A DNA stretch of 64,000 nt, taken from positions 62,001 to 126,000 of the forward strand of contig QCLS01000002.1 of the NCBI GenBank assembly GCA_003214355.1, read 5' to 3'. A program made the translations under genes and the position numbers. The notes under the pieces are model-generated. The model was not told where the DNA came from, did not search any database, and was given only the letters and a program-made list of their open reading frames with translations. Numbering within the stretch: position 1 is the first letter of the stretch; each line of letters begins with the position of its first letter. Positions 41,806 through 50,969 of the stretch are shown in pieces. Source of the stretch: Prochlorococcus sp. AG-418-C09. GTDB lineage: Bacteria > Cyanobacteriota > Cyanobacteriia > PCC-6307 > Cyanobiaceae.

Positions 41806-43971
41806 TCAGATTTCATTAATTGCATTAAGTGCCATAGAAGCTATCGCTTGATCAGTAGCTTTTGGTAATTGAACATATTTCCCTTGTGCTGCCTCTGCCA
41901 ATTCTTTCCCAAAACCGCTTGCTATAAACTTTCTTTCAGTATCAATAATTAAAAGCTTGATTCCAAGCATAGGATATTTTGAGGCAACACTAAGCACTTC
42001 ATCTTTAAGATTTATATCCTCAGTATTTTCATCCTCTGTTTGTCCTAATGAAATACTCAAAGGAACATTCCCTCGGCCATCTGTGATGGCAACAACAATT
42101 GCTTGGCCAATATCTCCTGTTGAAATTGCATTCTTAGCAACTTTAGCCGCCTGAGTTAAACCATGTGCTAAGGGGGATCCTCCTCCACAAGGCATAGTTT
42201 CTAATCTTCTCTTTGCTGCAGTAATAGATCTAGTTGGAGGCAAAAGAACCTCTGCATGATTCCCCCTGAAAGGGATTAAAGCTACTTCATCTCTATTTTC
42301 ATATGCCTCAGTCAAAAGCCTAATAACCGCTCCCTTGGCACTCTGCATTCGATTAAGAGCCATCGATCCACTAGCATCAACAAGAAATATAACTAATGCT
42401 CCAGCTTTTTTCTGGAGTAACTTAGATCTAAAATCATTTTCTTCAACAATAATATTTTTATTTGGATTCTTTAACCTTCTACTTTTTTGATAGGGTGCTG
42501 CAGCTCTTAAAGTAGCATCAACCGCAATTTTCTGTACTTTACCTTTTGGAATAACAGGTTTTACATATCTTCCTCTGCTCTGACTAAGAATTACAGATCT
42601 ACTGCCGCTATTACCAGATTTAGACTTTGCCGAAGAAAAAAGTAGCAAGTCAGGATCCACCATACATGCTTCTGGATCTAAGATAAATTCTTCAGGAACT
42701 TCAGGAGATTCTTGTTCCTCAGAATCATCCTCTTGGTCTTGGTCTTGGTCTTGGTCTTGGTCTTGGTCTTGTTGATTATCTGCAGGATCAGGCTGTGAAT
42801 CTTCTTGATTTGATTGAGGCGGAGGTGATTGATCTTCAGGGGGAGGTGGTTGAATCTCATCATCGTCTGGGGGCAACTGTTGAGCCCTTGGAAGAATAAC
42901 TAATCTTACTGCGACTTTTAAATCATCAGCATTGACGTTTTCATCGCCTCTCAATGCAGCATTAGCTTTAGCCACTTTGACTGCAAATAATTCAGATCGA
43001 TGACCCTCAATACCACCTCTTATCGCCTCTTTAACTAAATAATTTATTTGCTCAGAGGAAATCTTCACATCAGGCAACCACTGCCTTGCAAGGATTAACT
43101 GAGTTGATAAGTTTTCCGTTTCTTCGGCCCATTGTTGTGAAAACTTCATATTGTCTTCAGCATGATTTAAGACTGATTTCGTGATTTGAACACGTTGATT
43201 AGTATCAACAGATTGATCTGCGGACAGGACAATCGCAAATCTATCTAGAACATGATCTCGCAAAACCCCTTCCTCAGGATTATAAGTAGCTATTAAAAGG
43301 CTCTTAAAAGGATGAGACAGACTTAAACCTTCTCTTTCAACATTATTTTGTTCTTTACCATTAGCTTCAAGTATTAAATTAACAATTCCATCATCCAACA
43401 AATTAATATCATCAACGTATAAAACACCTCTATGAGCTTCGGCTAAAATACCTGGCTGAAAAACTTGCTCTCCCAAATTTAAAGAAGCTGCAACGTCGAT
43501 AGATCCGACAAGTCTATCCTCAGTAATCCCTACAGGGACTTGTACAAAAGGAGCCTGAATAACTTTTTTAGGTAAAGTTTCACTATTTTGAATGTCCAGA
43601 CCTAATAAATCAAGCAAAGTTTTCATAGTATTACTATCCCACTCTTCAGGTTTATAAGGATCTAGATTCCTACTTATACGCCTATAAGAATTTCTTTTAT
43701 CTCCCAATTTATTAGATATAGAATTATCATCTAATATTTCTATTGGGGGTATTAATGCATGTAATCCTCTCGCTAAAACAGACTTACCTGTGCCTCTTCC
43801 TCCAACAATTATTACACCACCTAAACTTGGGTCAACAGCAGAAAGTAATAAAGACAATTTCAAAAGATTATGGCCTGTAATTGCAGCCAATGGAAATGCT
43901 CTAAAAGAATCATTCTTTTGCATTACTTGTTTTATTTCTCTTTCAATTTGTAATTCTTGATCCAAATTCAC
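41806..43971 (-). CDS. chlD: Magnesium chelatase subunit D
   Basis: 721 residues. It inserts Mg into protoporphyrin IX with ChlI and ChlH, the first committed step of chlorophyll synthesis. N-terminal AAA+ domain ([17 protein letters not shown] about 53-69; [13 protein letters not shown] about 176-188), a Pro/Gln/Asp/Glu-rich hinge (about 370-430) and a C-terminal VWA integrin-I domain with MIDAS motif [10 protein letters not shown] (about 530-539). The hinge contains DQ dipeptide repeats coded by a perfect hexanucleotide repeat. It is convergent with the MCE gene and divergent from folK. Confidence 0.97.
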   Translation of the reverse strand: MNLDQELQIEREIKQVMQKNDSFRAFPLAAITGHNLLKLSLLLSAVDPSLGGVIIVGGRGTGKSVLARGLHALIPPIEILDDNSISNKLGDKRNSYRRISRNLDPYKPEEWDSNTMKTLLDLLGLDIQNSETLPKKVIQAPFVQVPVGITEDRLVGSIDVAASLNLGEQVFQPGILAEAHRGVLYVDDINLLDDGIVNLILEANGKEQNNVEREGLSLSHPFKSLLIATYNPEEGVLRDHVLDRFAIVLSADQSVDTNQRVQITKSVLNHAEDNMKFSQQWAEETENLSTQLILARQWLPDVKISSEQINYLVKEAIRGGIEGHRSELFAVKVAKANAALRGDENVNADDLKVAVRLVILPRAQQLPPDDDEIQPPPPEDQSPPPQSNQEDSQPDPADNQQDQDQDQDQDQDQEDDSEEQESPEVPEEFILDPEACMVDPDLLLFSSAKSKSGNSGSRSVILSQSRGRYVKPVIPKGKVQKIAVDATLRAAAPYQKSRRLKNPNKNIIVEENDFRSKLLQKKAGALVIFLVDASGSMALNRMQSAKGAVIRLLTEAYENRDEVALIPFRGNHAEVLLPPTRSITAAKRRLETMPCGGGSPLAHGLTQAAKVAKNAISTGDIGQAIVVAITDGRGNVPLSISLGQTEDENTEDINLKDEVLSVASKYPMLGIKLLIIDTERKFIASGFGKELAEAAQGKYVQLPKATDQAIASMALNAINEI
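42731..42771. repeat. Hexanucleotide tandem repeat within chlD
   Basis: Six full copies of TCTTGG plus a partial seventh. On the coding (minus) strand they encode an Asp-Gln dipeptide run in the acidic hinge of ChlD. Copy number can change by slippage without frameshift. Confidence 0.95.
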
Positions 43972-44017
43972 TTAAAATCTCTGTTATAGAATTTATCCAA
44001 AAAAGTGATCTTTTAGA

Positions 44018-44584
44018 GTGGAATTATCAAATCTTAATATCAAAAATGATCTATGTATATCATTGGGGGCGAATATCGATAGCAAATTTGGTAATCCTAT
44101 TGATACCTTAATTTTATGCAGAACAGCTTTAGAAGATAATATTAAATCCTGGATCAAGGAATTTCCAAATTATCAAAATGATGTTGCCTTTATTTCTAAA
44201 GATATTTTTCAATGGTCATCTCTTTACGAAACTGATCCATATGAAGTCTCAAGCAATCAGCCAAATTATATAAATACATTATTAGTCATAAATAGTGCTT
44301 TACTAGCTAAACCATCTACTGAGAAAGCAAAGGCACTTCTTAATAAATTAAAGCAATTAGAAGTAAATTTTGGGAGAAATAAAAAAGAAAAAGATCAAAG
44401 ATGGATTTCTAGATGCCTCGACTTGGATATTATCTGGTGGAATGATCTGTACATTAATGATAAAGAATTAACCTTGCCTCACCCTAGGTTTATGAAAAGG
44501 AATTTTGTAATAAGCCCTTTAGCGGAAGTCTTGTCCAGAAGACAAACTGTAAAGAAGTTAAACCATCCTAAATGGGTGGTTTAA
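44018..44584 (+). CDS. folK: 2-amino-4-hydroxy-6-hydroxymethyldihydropteridine pyrophosphokinase
   Basis: 188 residues. It transfers pyrophosphate to hydroxymethyldihydropterin in folate synthesis. Motifs: CISLGANIDSKFGNPIDTL (about 13-31), WSSLYETDPY and the late block RWISRCLDLDIIWWND (about 128-143) with LPHPRFMKRNFVISPLAEV (about 151-169). GTG start; divergent from chlD, with 46 bp between starts. Confidence 0.95.
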   Translation: MELSNLNIKNDLCISLGANIDSKFGNPIDTLILCRTALEDNIKSWIKEFPNYQNDVAFISKDIFQWSSLYETDPYEVSSNQPNYINTLLVINSALLAKPSTEKAKALLNKLKQLEVNFGRNKKEKDQRWISRCLDLDIIWWNDLYINDKELTLPHPRFMKRNFVISPLAEVLSRRQTVKKLNHPKWVV

Positions 44585-44640
44585 AAACTTTTTCAATATT
44601 TATAAATAACTGCTAGTGTATTTCTATAAATCAATAGAAA

Positions 44641-45201
44641 ATGCATAAAGATCAATTCAAAAAAGCCGTTTTCAAAGAAAAAATATCAGAACTCAAGTCT
44701 AAAAAATTTAGTTTTGAGATTAACAAAATTCAACTTCCAAATGGACATATAGGAGAGTACGGTTCAATCAAACATCCTGGCGCAGCATTGGCAGTTCCAA
44801 TTACCAATGACAGAAAGATAATTATTCTTAGGCAATATCGATTTGCTGTTTCAAGATATTTATTAGAATTCCCAGCCGGAACACTTGAACCAGGAGAAAG
44901 TCCATTAAATTCAATTAAAAGAGAAATTAAGGAAGAGGCAGGTTATGAAGCTAGAAATTGGGATAATTTAGGAATATTAGTTCCAGCTCCAGGATATGCG
45001 GATGAAGAAATTCATTTATTTCTAGCAAGGGGTTTAACTAAATTAGTTAAAGCTCCTAGTGGAGATCTTGATGAAGATATTGAGGTGATTATTCTTGAAC
45101 CTTCTGAATTAGATAAACTAATATCCAGTGGCACCGAAATTCTAGATGCAAAAACAATAACTGCATGGTTTAGGGCAAAACAGTTCTTGAAAATTCAATG
45201 A
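44641..45201 (+). CDS. NUDIX hydrolase (ADP-ribose pyrophosphatase-like)
   Basis: 186 residues. The Nudix box GTLEPGESPLNSIKREIKEEAGYE fits GX5EX7REUXEEXGU (about residues 80-103). The preceding VLRQYRFAVSRYLLEFPAG-like strand is typical of ADP-sugar pyrophosphatases (the residues here read ILRQYRFAVSRYLLEFPAG). The actual nucleotide substrate is not determinable. The stop overlaps the photolyase ATG (ATGA), so the two are coupled. Confidence 0.92.
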   Translation: MHKDQFKKAVFKEKISELKSKKFSFEINKIQLPNGHIGEYGSIKHPGAALAVPITNDRKIIILRQYRFAVSRYLLEFPAGTLEPGESPLNSIKREIKEEAGYEARNWDNLGILVPAPGYADEEIHLFLARGLTKLVKAPSGDLDEDIEVIILEPSELDKLISSGTEILDAKTITAWFRAKQFLKIQ

Positions 45202-46628
45202 AAAGCCCTAGAGTCTTATTTTGGTATAGAAAAGATCTTAGAATTCAAGACAATAATGCCCTAATAAAGACCCTCTCAATTTCTAAAGCCATAACATCTT
45301 TATATATTTTTGATAGAAATTATCCGTTAGACTTTAACGCTAAATCAAGAGCATGGTTTCTTTCTAATAGCTTAAAGGAATTAAGTAAAACCTGGGAAGG
45401 TCTTGGAAGTAGATTAATTATTGATGAGGGCGAACCAATTAATTTAATTCCTGAAATAGCAAAAATAATAAATGCTAAATTTGTTGCATGGAATAAAGGC
45501 CTTGAACCTTATGAGATCAAAAGAGATCTCCAAATAAAAAACATTTTAAATGAACTCAATATTAATGTTATAGATTGCATGGATCACTTATTGGTTCATC
45601 CAAATTCAGTGTCTACAGGGGATGGAAACCCTTACAAAGTTTTTGGACCGTTTTATAAAAATCTAGAATCAAAACTAACTTATGCAGATGTACAAACAGA
45701 AGTCATAACTAAGATAAAGTTATTAGATCTAAAACAAGAAACACTTAAAAATACAAGGCTAGAACTATCTAATAAAAAATTAGAAAAGTTCATAAATGAA
45801 ATAAATTTCGCAGGTCAAAAAATGTGTCCTTGTAAACCTGGAGAAGCGGCTGCAAATAATTTATTAGAAAATTTCTTAAAATCACATAAAATAAACGATT
45901 ATGAGAATTCAAGAGATTTTCCTAGCCAAGATGGTACGTCCTACTTAAGTGGATCTTTGAGATTTGGGACAATTAGTATTAGAAAAATATGGAATAAAAG
46001 TACTAATTTAGAAATCGAAAATAAAAAACATTTTTTATCTATCAGAACCTGGCAAAAAGAACTATTTTGGAGAGAATTCTATCATCATTGTTTATTCCAC
46101 TTTCCAGAATTAGAGAGTGGTCCTTACAGGCAAAAATGGAAAGAATTTCCTTGGCAAAATAAACCAGAATGGTTTAATCGTTGGTCAAATGGCGATACTG
46201 GCATACCAATTATCGATGCAGCGATGCGTCAACTAAATCAGAGTGGTTGGATGCATAATAGGTGCCGTATGATAGTTGCTTCATTTTTGGTCAAAGATCT
46301 AATCTGCAATTGGCAAATGGGTGAAAAGAAATTCTTAGAATTGTTAGTTGATGGGGATTTAGCTGCCAATAATGGTGGTTGGCAGTGGAGCGCAAGCAGT
46401 GGAATGGACCCAAAACCTCTAAGGATATTTAATCCCTACACTCAAACTAAAAAATTTGATCCTCTTTGCGAATATATTAAGTTTTGGGTTCCAGAATTAT
46501 CAAAAATTCCAAACTCTCAAATCATAAATGGAGACATCACCAGCATTGAAAGTGTTTCATATCCTAAGCCATTAATTGATCATAATATTCAACAAAGATT
46601 TTTTAAATCTCTTTACGCTGAGATCTAA
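45198..46628 (+). CDS. phrA: Deoxyribodipyrimidine photolyase
   Basis: 476 residues. Light-driven repair of cyclobutane pyrimidine dimers. An N-terminal photolyase domain (VLFWYRKDLRIQDNNAL), and a C-terminal FAD domain with GTSYLSGSLRFGTIS (about 249-263), WQKELFWREFYHH (about 287-299), GWMHNRCRMIVASFLVKDL (about 352-370) and WQWSASSGMDPKPLRIFNP (about 394-412). These are class I CPD photolyase rather than 6-4 signatures. Presence of photolyase agrees with a surface, high-light lifestyle. Confidence 0.95.
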   Translation: MKSPRVLFWYRKDLRIQDNNALIKTLSISKAITSLYIFDRNYPLDFNAKSRAWFLSNSLKELSKTWEGLGSRLIIDEGEPINLIPEIAKIINAKFVAWNKGLEPYEIKRDLQIKNILNELNINVIDCMDHLLVHPNSVSTGDGNPYKVFGPFYKNLESKLTYADVQTEVITKIKLLDLKQETLKNTRLELSNKKLEKFINEINFAGQKMCPCKPGEAAANNLLENFLKSHKINDYENSRDFPSQDGTSYLSGSLRFGTISIRKIWNKSTNLEIENKKHFLSIRTWQKELFWREFYHHCLFHFPELESGPYRQKWKEFPWQNKPEWFNRWSNGDTGIPIIDAAMRQLNQSGWMHNRCRMIVASFLVKDLICNWQMGEKKFLELLVDGDLAANNGGWQWSASSGMDPKPLRIFNPYTQTKKFDPLCEYIKFWVPELSKIPNSQIINGDITSIESVSYPKPLIDHNIQQRFFKSLYAEI

Positions 46629-46701
46629 ATTAAATTGGAATTCTTGGGATCACTTTAAATTCATACTTGTAGTTATTATTTCTTTTACTTTTCTATGTTA
46701 T

Positions 46702-47292
46702 TTACTTGAACCAACTTGGCTCAGCGCCTAATTTCCATTTAATATTGCAACCTAATGAGGGTTGAATAGGAAAAGTATAAATTTCCTCTTTTCGCATTGC
46801 CTGAATAGCCATTAATAAATCTCTACTAGTAGGAGGAATATTATTAGAGGGTCTACTACTGTCTAACTGACCATGATAAAAAAGAGAAAAATCTTTATCA
46901 AAATTACAAAAGAGATAAAAATCAGGGGTACATGCGGCTCTTAGTTGCTTAGCAAAACTCTGATCTTCATCATAAAGATAAGGGAATTTCCATTTATTTC
47001 TTTTTGATTGATTTCTTAAATTTTCAGGAGAATCATCAGGATAAGTCTTTGCATCATTGCTTGAAACTGCAATTATTTGTACATAATCTTCAATTTCTTG
47101 AGAAAGTCTTGAAATCTCATTCTCAATATATTTAACAAAAGGGCAATGAGCGCAAATAAACATTATAAGCAAATCTCTTTCATCTAAAAATGAAATATTG
47201 AAAGGTTTAACCGTCTTGGTATTTACATTTAGCATCTGAAACTCGGGTAATTTAGTACCTAAAGGTATTGATATAGAATTGGTTCTTACCAT
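46702..47292 (-). CDS. Thioredoxin-fold redoxin (AhpC/TSA-like)
   Basis: ATG 47292 gives 196 residues (MVRTNSISIPLG), keeping the canonical start of the family; a longer frame would overlap the fabI promoter. Thioredoxin fold with the redox motif FICAHCPFVKYIENEI (CxxC, about residues 45-60), IIAVSSNDAKTYPDDSPE (about 70-88) and ACTPDFYLF. Family members act as peroxiredoxin-like or thiol-oxidoreductase proteins in the cytoplasm. Substrate unknown. It is divergent from fabI. Confidence 0.87.
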   Translation of the reverse strand: MVRTNSISIPLGTKLPEFQMLNVNTKTVKPFNISFLDERDLLIMFICAHCPFVKYIENEISRLSQEIEDYVQIIAVSSNDAKTYPDDSPENLRNQSKRNKWKFPYLYDEDQSFAKQLRAACTPDFYLFCNFDKDFSLFYHGQLDSSRPSNNIPPTSRDLLMAIQAMRKEEIYTFPIQPSLGCNIKWKLGAEPSWFK

Positions 47293-47399
47293 ATTTAAAT
47301 AAAAAACTAGATTTGATAATTGAGAATTATTGTATATTTTGGACATATATACAAACAAGGGTACTTTCTGTAGGAGAATTAAATAAACAACATAATAAG

Positions 47400-48182
47400 A
47401 TGTTACTTGATTTAAACGAGAAAAAAATTCTAGTCACAGGCATTGCTAACAATCGTTCAATAGCATGGGGAATTGCACAGCAATTATCTAAGGCAGGAGC
47501 CGAACTTGGCATAACATATCTTCCTGATGAAAAAGGTAGATTTGAATCCAAAGTAAGAGAACTAACAAAAGATTTAAATCCAACATTATTTTTGCCCTTG
47601 GATGTTCAAGATCCAAAACAAATGCAGGAAGTTTTCAGAGAAATTGAAACTAAATGGGGCAGGCTTGATGGATTAGTTCATTGTCTGGCTTTTGCTGGTC
47701 GGGATGAATTAATTGGAGATTACAGCGCGACTTCATCAGAAGGTTTTGATAGAGCGTTAAATATTAGTGCTTACTCTCTGGCACCTCTTTGCAAATTAGC
47801 TAAGCCTTTATTGAGTAATGGAGCAGGTATAGTTTCGCTTACTTATTTAGGTTCGGAGAGAGCCATTCCAAATTATAATGTCATGGGTGTGGCTAAAGCT
47901 GCATTAGAAGCTTCAGTAAGATATCTCTCAGCTGAGCTTGGTCCAGAAAAACAGATCAGAGTAAATGCTATAAGTGCTGGTCCAATAAGAACACTTGCAA
48001 GCTCAGCAATTGGTGGCATTTTAGATATGATTCACAATGTCGAAGAAAAAGCTCCCTTACGAAGAACTGTTACTCAAACAGAAGTTGGGAATACTGCATC
48101 TTTTCTTCTAAGTGATCTTGCAAGTGGAATCTCCGGTCAAACTATTTACGTTGATGCAGGTTATTGCATTAATGGGATGTAG
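47400..48182 (+). CDS. fabI: Enoyl-[acyl-carrier-protein] reductase (NADH)
   Basis: 260 residues from ATG 47400 (MLLDLNEKKILVTGIANNRSIAWGIAQQL); a 29-residue upstream extension of the frame is not family-like. SDR fold. The FabI catalytic Tyr-x6-Lys lies in PNYNVMGVAKAAL (about 155-167), and the tail SGISGQTIYVDAGYCINGM is typical. It does the last reduction of each fatty acid elongation cycle. Confidence 0.97.
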   Translation: MLLDLNEKKILVTGIANNRSIAWGIAQQLSKAGAELGITYLPDEKGRFESKVRELTKDLNPTLFLPLDVQDPKQMQEVFREIETKWGRLDGLVHCLAFAGRDELIGDYSATSSEGFDRALNISAYSLAPLCKLAKPLLSNGAGIVSLTYLGSERAIPNYNVMGVAKAALEASVRYLSAELGPEKQIRVNAISAGPIRTLASSAIGGILDMIHNVEEKAPLRRTVTQTEVGNTASFLLSDLASGISGQTIYVDAGYCINGM

Positions 48183-48206
48183 TAGCAAATTTCTATCTTA
48201 ATTAAA

Positions 48207-48812
48207 ATGTCATCATTAAGGAAAGCTGAAATTAAAAGAAAAACAAATGAGACAGAAATTAGTATTCTTCTAAATATTGACGGAAATGGTATTTCGGATA
48301 TCAACTCAGGCATTCCATTTCTCGACCATATGCTTCATCAGATTTCCAGCCATGGTCTATTTGATTTAAAAATACAGGCCATAGGTGATACTCACATAGA
48401 CGATCACCACACAAATGAAGATGTGGGCATTGCTTTAGGAAAAGCTTTTGCTAAGTCACTGGGAGAAAAAAAGGGAATTAATCGTTTTGGTCATTTTGTA
48501 GCACCACTTGACGAAGCTTTAATTCAAGTCTCTCTTGATTGTTCAGGACGTCCTCACTTGTCTTATAATTTACAACTCCAATCTCCAAGAATAGGAACTT
48601 ATGATACAGAACTTGTTAAGGAGTTCTATATTGCATTTGTAAATAATAGCGGAATTACATTACACATAAATCAGATACAAGGTGTAAACGCTCATCACAT
48701 TGTTGAAGCAAGCTTTAAGGCTTTCTCGCGTGCACTTAGAATGGCTACTGAGATTGATTCTAGGAGATCTAATTCAGTCCCTAGTAGTAAAGGTATGCTT
48801 GAAAGTAAATAA
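48207..48812 (+). CDS. hisB: Imidazoleglycerol-phosphate dehydratase
   Basis: 201 residues, single-function HisB. Metal-binding motifs [15 protein letters not shown] (about 42-56), [19 protein letters not shown] (about 64-82) and [18 protein letters not shown] (about 161-178). Sixth step of histidine synthesis. It lies 24 bp downstream of fabI; no other his gene is nearby. Confidence 0.97.
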   Translation: MSSLRKAEIKRKTNETEISILLNIDGNGISDINSGIPFLDHMLHQISSHGLFDLKIQAIGDTHIDDHHTNEDVGIALGKAFAKSLGEKKGINRFGHFVAPLDEALIQVSLDCSGRPHLSYNLQLQSPRIGTYDTELVKEFYIAFVNNSGITLHINQIQGVNAHHIVEASFKAFSRALRMATEIDSRRSNSVPSSKGMLESK

Positions 48813-48894
48813 AAATTTTACTTCTTAGAAGGCAAAAGATCCACAAATAATCTAGTTTTTAGCCACAATAAACTAAACAAGAGATTTTACAATT

Positions 48895-50382
48895 GTGGCT
48901 AGTTTAGAAGAAATTCAAATTAAAGAAAAAAAAACATATAACAGAAGTGACTGGTCTAGTGCATATCAAAATGTTGAGAAAGAATTTGAAAATGAAGAAA
49001 TTAAGCTAGTTAGTGGAACCTCATTAAATGAATTAAATGGAACACTTTTGAGAAATGGTCCTGGAATATTAAAGAGAAAAGAGCAATGGGTTCATCATCC
49101 ATTTGATGGTGACGGAATGATTACAGGGATTAAATTCAAAGCGGGTAAAGCAACACTTACTAATAAATTTGTTAAAACAAAAGGATTTATAGAGGAAGAA
49201 GCTAAACAAAAATTCATCTATAGAGGGGTTTTTGGTACCCAAAAAACAGGTGGGGTCTTAAATAATGCATTTGATTTAAAATTCAAAAATATTGCAAATA
49301 CTCATATAGTTAGACTTGGTGACAAACTACTCGCCTTATGGGAAGCTGCAGGACCACATGCACTAGACCCAAATAATCTTGAAACAATAGGTTTATCAAA
49401 TCTAAATGGGGTTTTAAAAAAGGATGAGGCATTCAGTGCACATCCTAAGATAGACCTAAACTCTCAATCTTCTTCAGAAATACTAGTCACTTTTGGTGTT
49501 CAGACTGGGCCAAAAAGTACTATCAGGCTAATGGAATTTTCAAATTCAGGAGATAATAATGGAGAATTACTTTTTGATAGGAAAGACTTATTTGATGGCT
49601 TTGCATTCCTTCATGATTTTGCTATTACAACGAATTGGGCGATTTTCCTCCAAAATGCAATCGATTTCAATCCCATCCCTTTCATAATGGGACAAAAAGG
49701 GGCTGCTCAGTGCTTGAAATCTAATTCTAAGAAAATTGCAAAATTTATTCTAATTCCACGAGAAAGTGGGATATTTAGAGGTCAGTCACCAATAATAATA
49801 GATGCCCCTAAAGGATTCGTATTCCATCATGTAAATGCATTTGAAGAGGACAATAATATAATTTTAGATAGTATTTTTTATGATGATTTTCCCTCAGTAG
49901 GCCCGGATGAAGACTTCAGAGAAATCGATTTTGATAATTACCCTGACGGGAAATTAAAGAGGTCAATAATAAATATAAAAAACAGAACCAGTAAAATAAC
50001 AACAACAAGCAATCAATGTTGCGAATTTGCTACTGTAAACCCGAAGTTTCTAGGATTGAAATCAATATTTAGTTGGATGGCAACAACAGAACAAAAATTA
50101 GGCAATGCTCCACTTCAATCAATTAAAAAAATAAATTTAATTACGAATGAAGAAATATATTGGTCTGCTGCTCCAAGAGGATTTGTAAGTGAACCAATAA
50201 TGGTCCCAAAGAAAAATTCTTTAAATGAGGATGAAGGATTTTTATTTATAGTTGTATGGAATGGTAAAAGAAAAGGTAGTGACCTAGTCATATTAAATTC
50301 AGAAGATATGAAGGAACTAGCAGTTTACGAACTGCCCATAAATATTCCACATGGCCTGCATGGATCTTGGTTAGAAAATTAA
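48895..50382 (+). CDS. Carotenoid cleavage oxygenase (RPE65 family)
   Basis: 495 residues of the carotenoid oxygenase family. The four iron-ligating His are in AHPKIDL (about 182), LHDFAIT (about 239), HHVNAFEE (about 306) and GLHGSWLEN at the end. The block VHHPFDGDGMITGI (about 65-78) is also typical. Members cleave carotenoids or apocarotenoids into aldehydes and ketones such as retinal. Cleavage site and substrate are unknown; no rhodopsin lies in the window. GTG start. It overlaps the 3' end of rdgB by 4 bases. Confidence 0.9.
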   Translation: MASLEEIQIKEKKTYNRSDWSSAYQNVEKEFENEEIKLVSGTSLNELNGTLLRNGPGILKRKEQWVHHPFDGDGMITGIKFKAGKATLTNKFVKTKGFIEEEAKQKFIYRGVFGTQKTGGVLNNAFDLKFKNIANTHIVRLGDKLLALWEAAGPHALDPNNLETIGLSNLNGVLKKDEAFSAHPKIDLNSQSSSEILVTFGVQTGPKSTIRLMEFSNSGDNNGELLFDRKDLFDGFAFLHDFAITTNWAIFLQNAIDFNPIPFIMGQKGAAQCLKSNSKKIAKFILIPRESGIFRGQSPIIIDAPKGFVFHHVNAFEEDNNIILDSIFYDDFPSVGPDEDFREIDFDNYPDGKLKRSIINIKNRTSKITTTSNQCCEFATVNPKFLGLKSIFSWMATTEQKLGNAPLQSIKKINLITNEEIYWSAAPRGFVSEPIMVPKKNSLNEDEGFLFIVVWNGKRKGSDLVILNSEDMKELAVYELPINIPHGLHGSWLEN

Positions 50383-50969
50383 TAAAAAATACGACTTAAT
50401 TCAGGAATTATTTTTTCTAAAGCCCTAGCTCTGTGACTGTATAAATCTTTTTCTAACTCATTCATTTCCGCGAAAGTTAATCGCGTAGTTTTTTCTTCGA
50501 AAATGGGGTCATATCCAAATCCATTATTTCCCCTAGTTTCATTTAATATATTTCCGTAGCATATCCCCTCTGAATCAAGAATCAAATTCCCATTAGGTGC
50601 GCAGACTGAAACATTAGCAACAAAGAAGGCTTCGCGATTATTTTGGCCTTCAAGCTCTTTTAAAACTCTGTCGATCCTTTGTTTATCATTATCTGCATAT
50701 CTTGATGAATAAATGCCAGGACTACCATTCAGGGCATCAATACATAGACCGGAATCATCAGCAATTGCATAATTATTAGTTTGTTTTGCAACTTCAGAGG
50801 CCTTCTTTAAAGAATTCTCCTTAAAACTAATGCCATTTTCTATTACTTCTATTGATTCCGGCTGCAATATTAGTTGGCAATTAACATTTGACAATAATTT
50901 CTTATATTCATTTATTTTGCCTTGGTTCTTACTAGCTAAATATAAAATTTGTTTCATGATTTGGATCAA
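50379..50969 (-). CDS. rdgB: Non-canonical purine NTP pyrophosphatase (RdgB/HAM1)
   Basis: 196 residues. It hydrolyses ITP, dITP and XTP to keep them from nucleic acids. Motifs: LASKNQGKINEYKKLL (about 8-23), AIADDSGLCIDALNGSPGIYSSRYA (about 70-94) and GFGYDPIFEEKTTRLTFAEMNELEKDLYSHRARAL toward the C-terminus. It overlaps the phosphohexomutase stop by 4 bases, so the two are translationally coupled. Confidence 0.95.
   Translation of the reverse strand: MIQIMKQILYLASKNQGKINEYKKLLSNVNCQLILQPESIEVIENGISFKENSLKKASEVAKQTNNYAIADDSGLCIDALNGSPGIYSSRYADNDKQRIDRVLKELEGQNNREAFFVANVSVCAPNGNLILDSEGICYGNILNETRGNNGFGYDPIFEEKTTRLTFAEMNELEKDLYSHRARALEKIIPELSRIFY

Noticed and set aside
42678-42863. Minus-strand frame with a KTKTKTK run
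   Set aside because: It is an out-of-frame reading of the chlD hexanucleotide repeat.
47313-47399. 29-residue N-terminal extension of FabI
   Set aside because: FabI proteins start at the segment MLLDLNEKK; the extra region overlaps the divergent redoxin leader.
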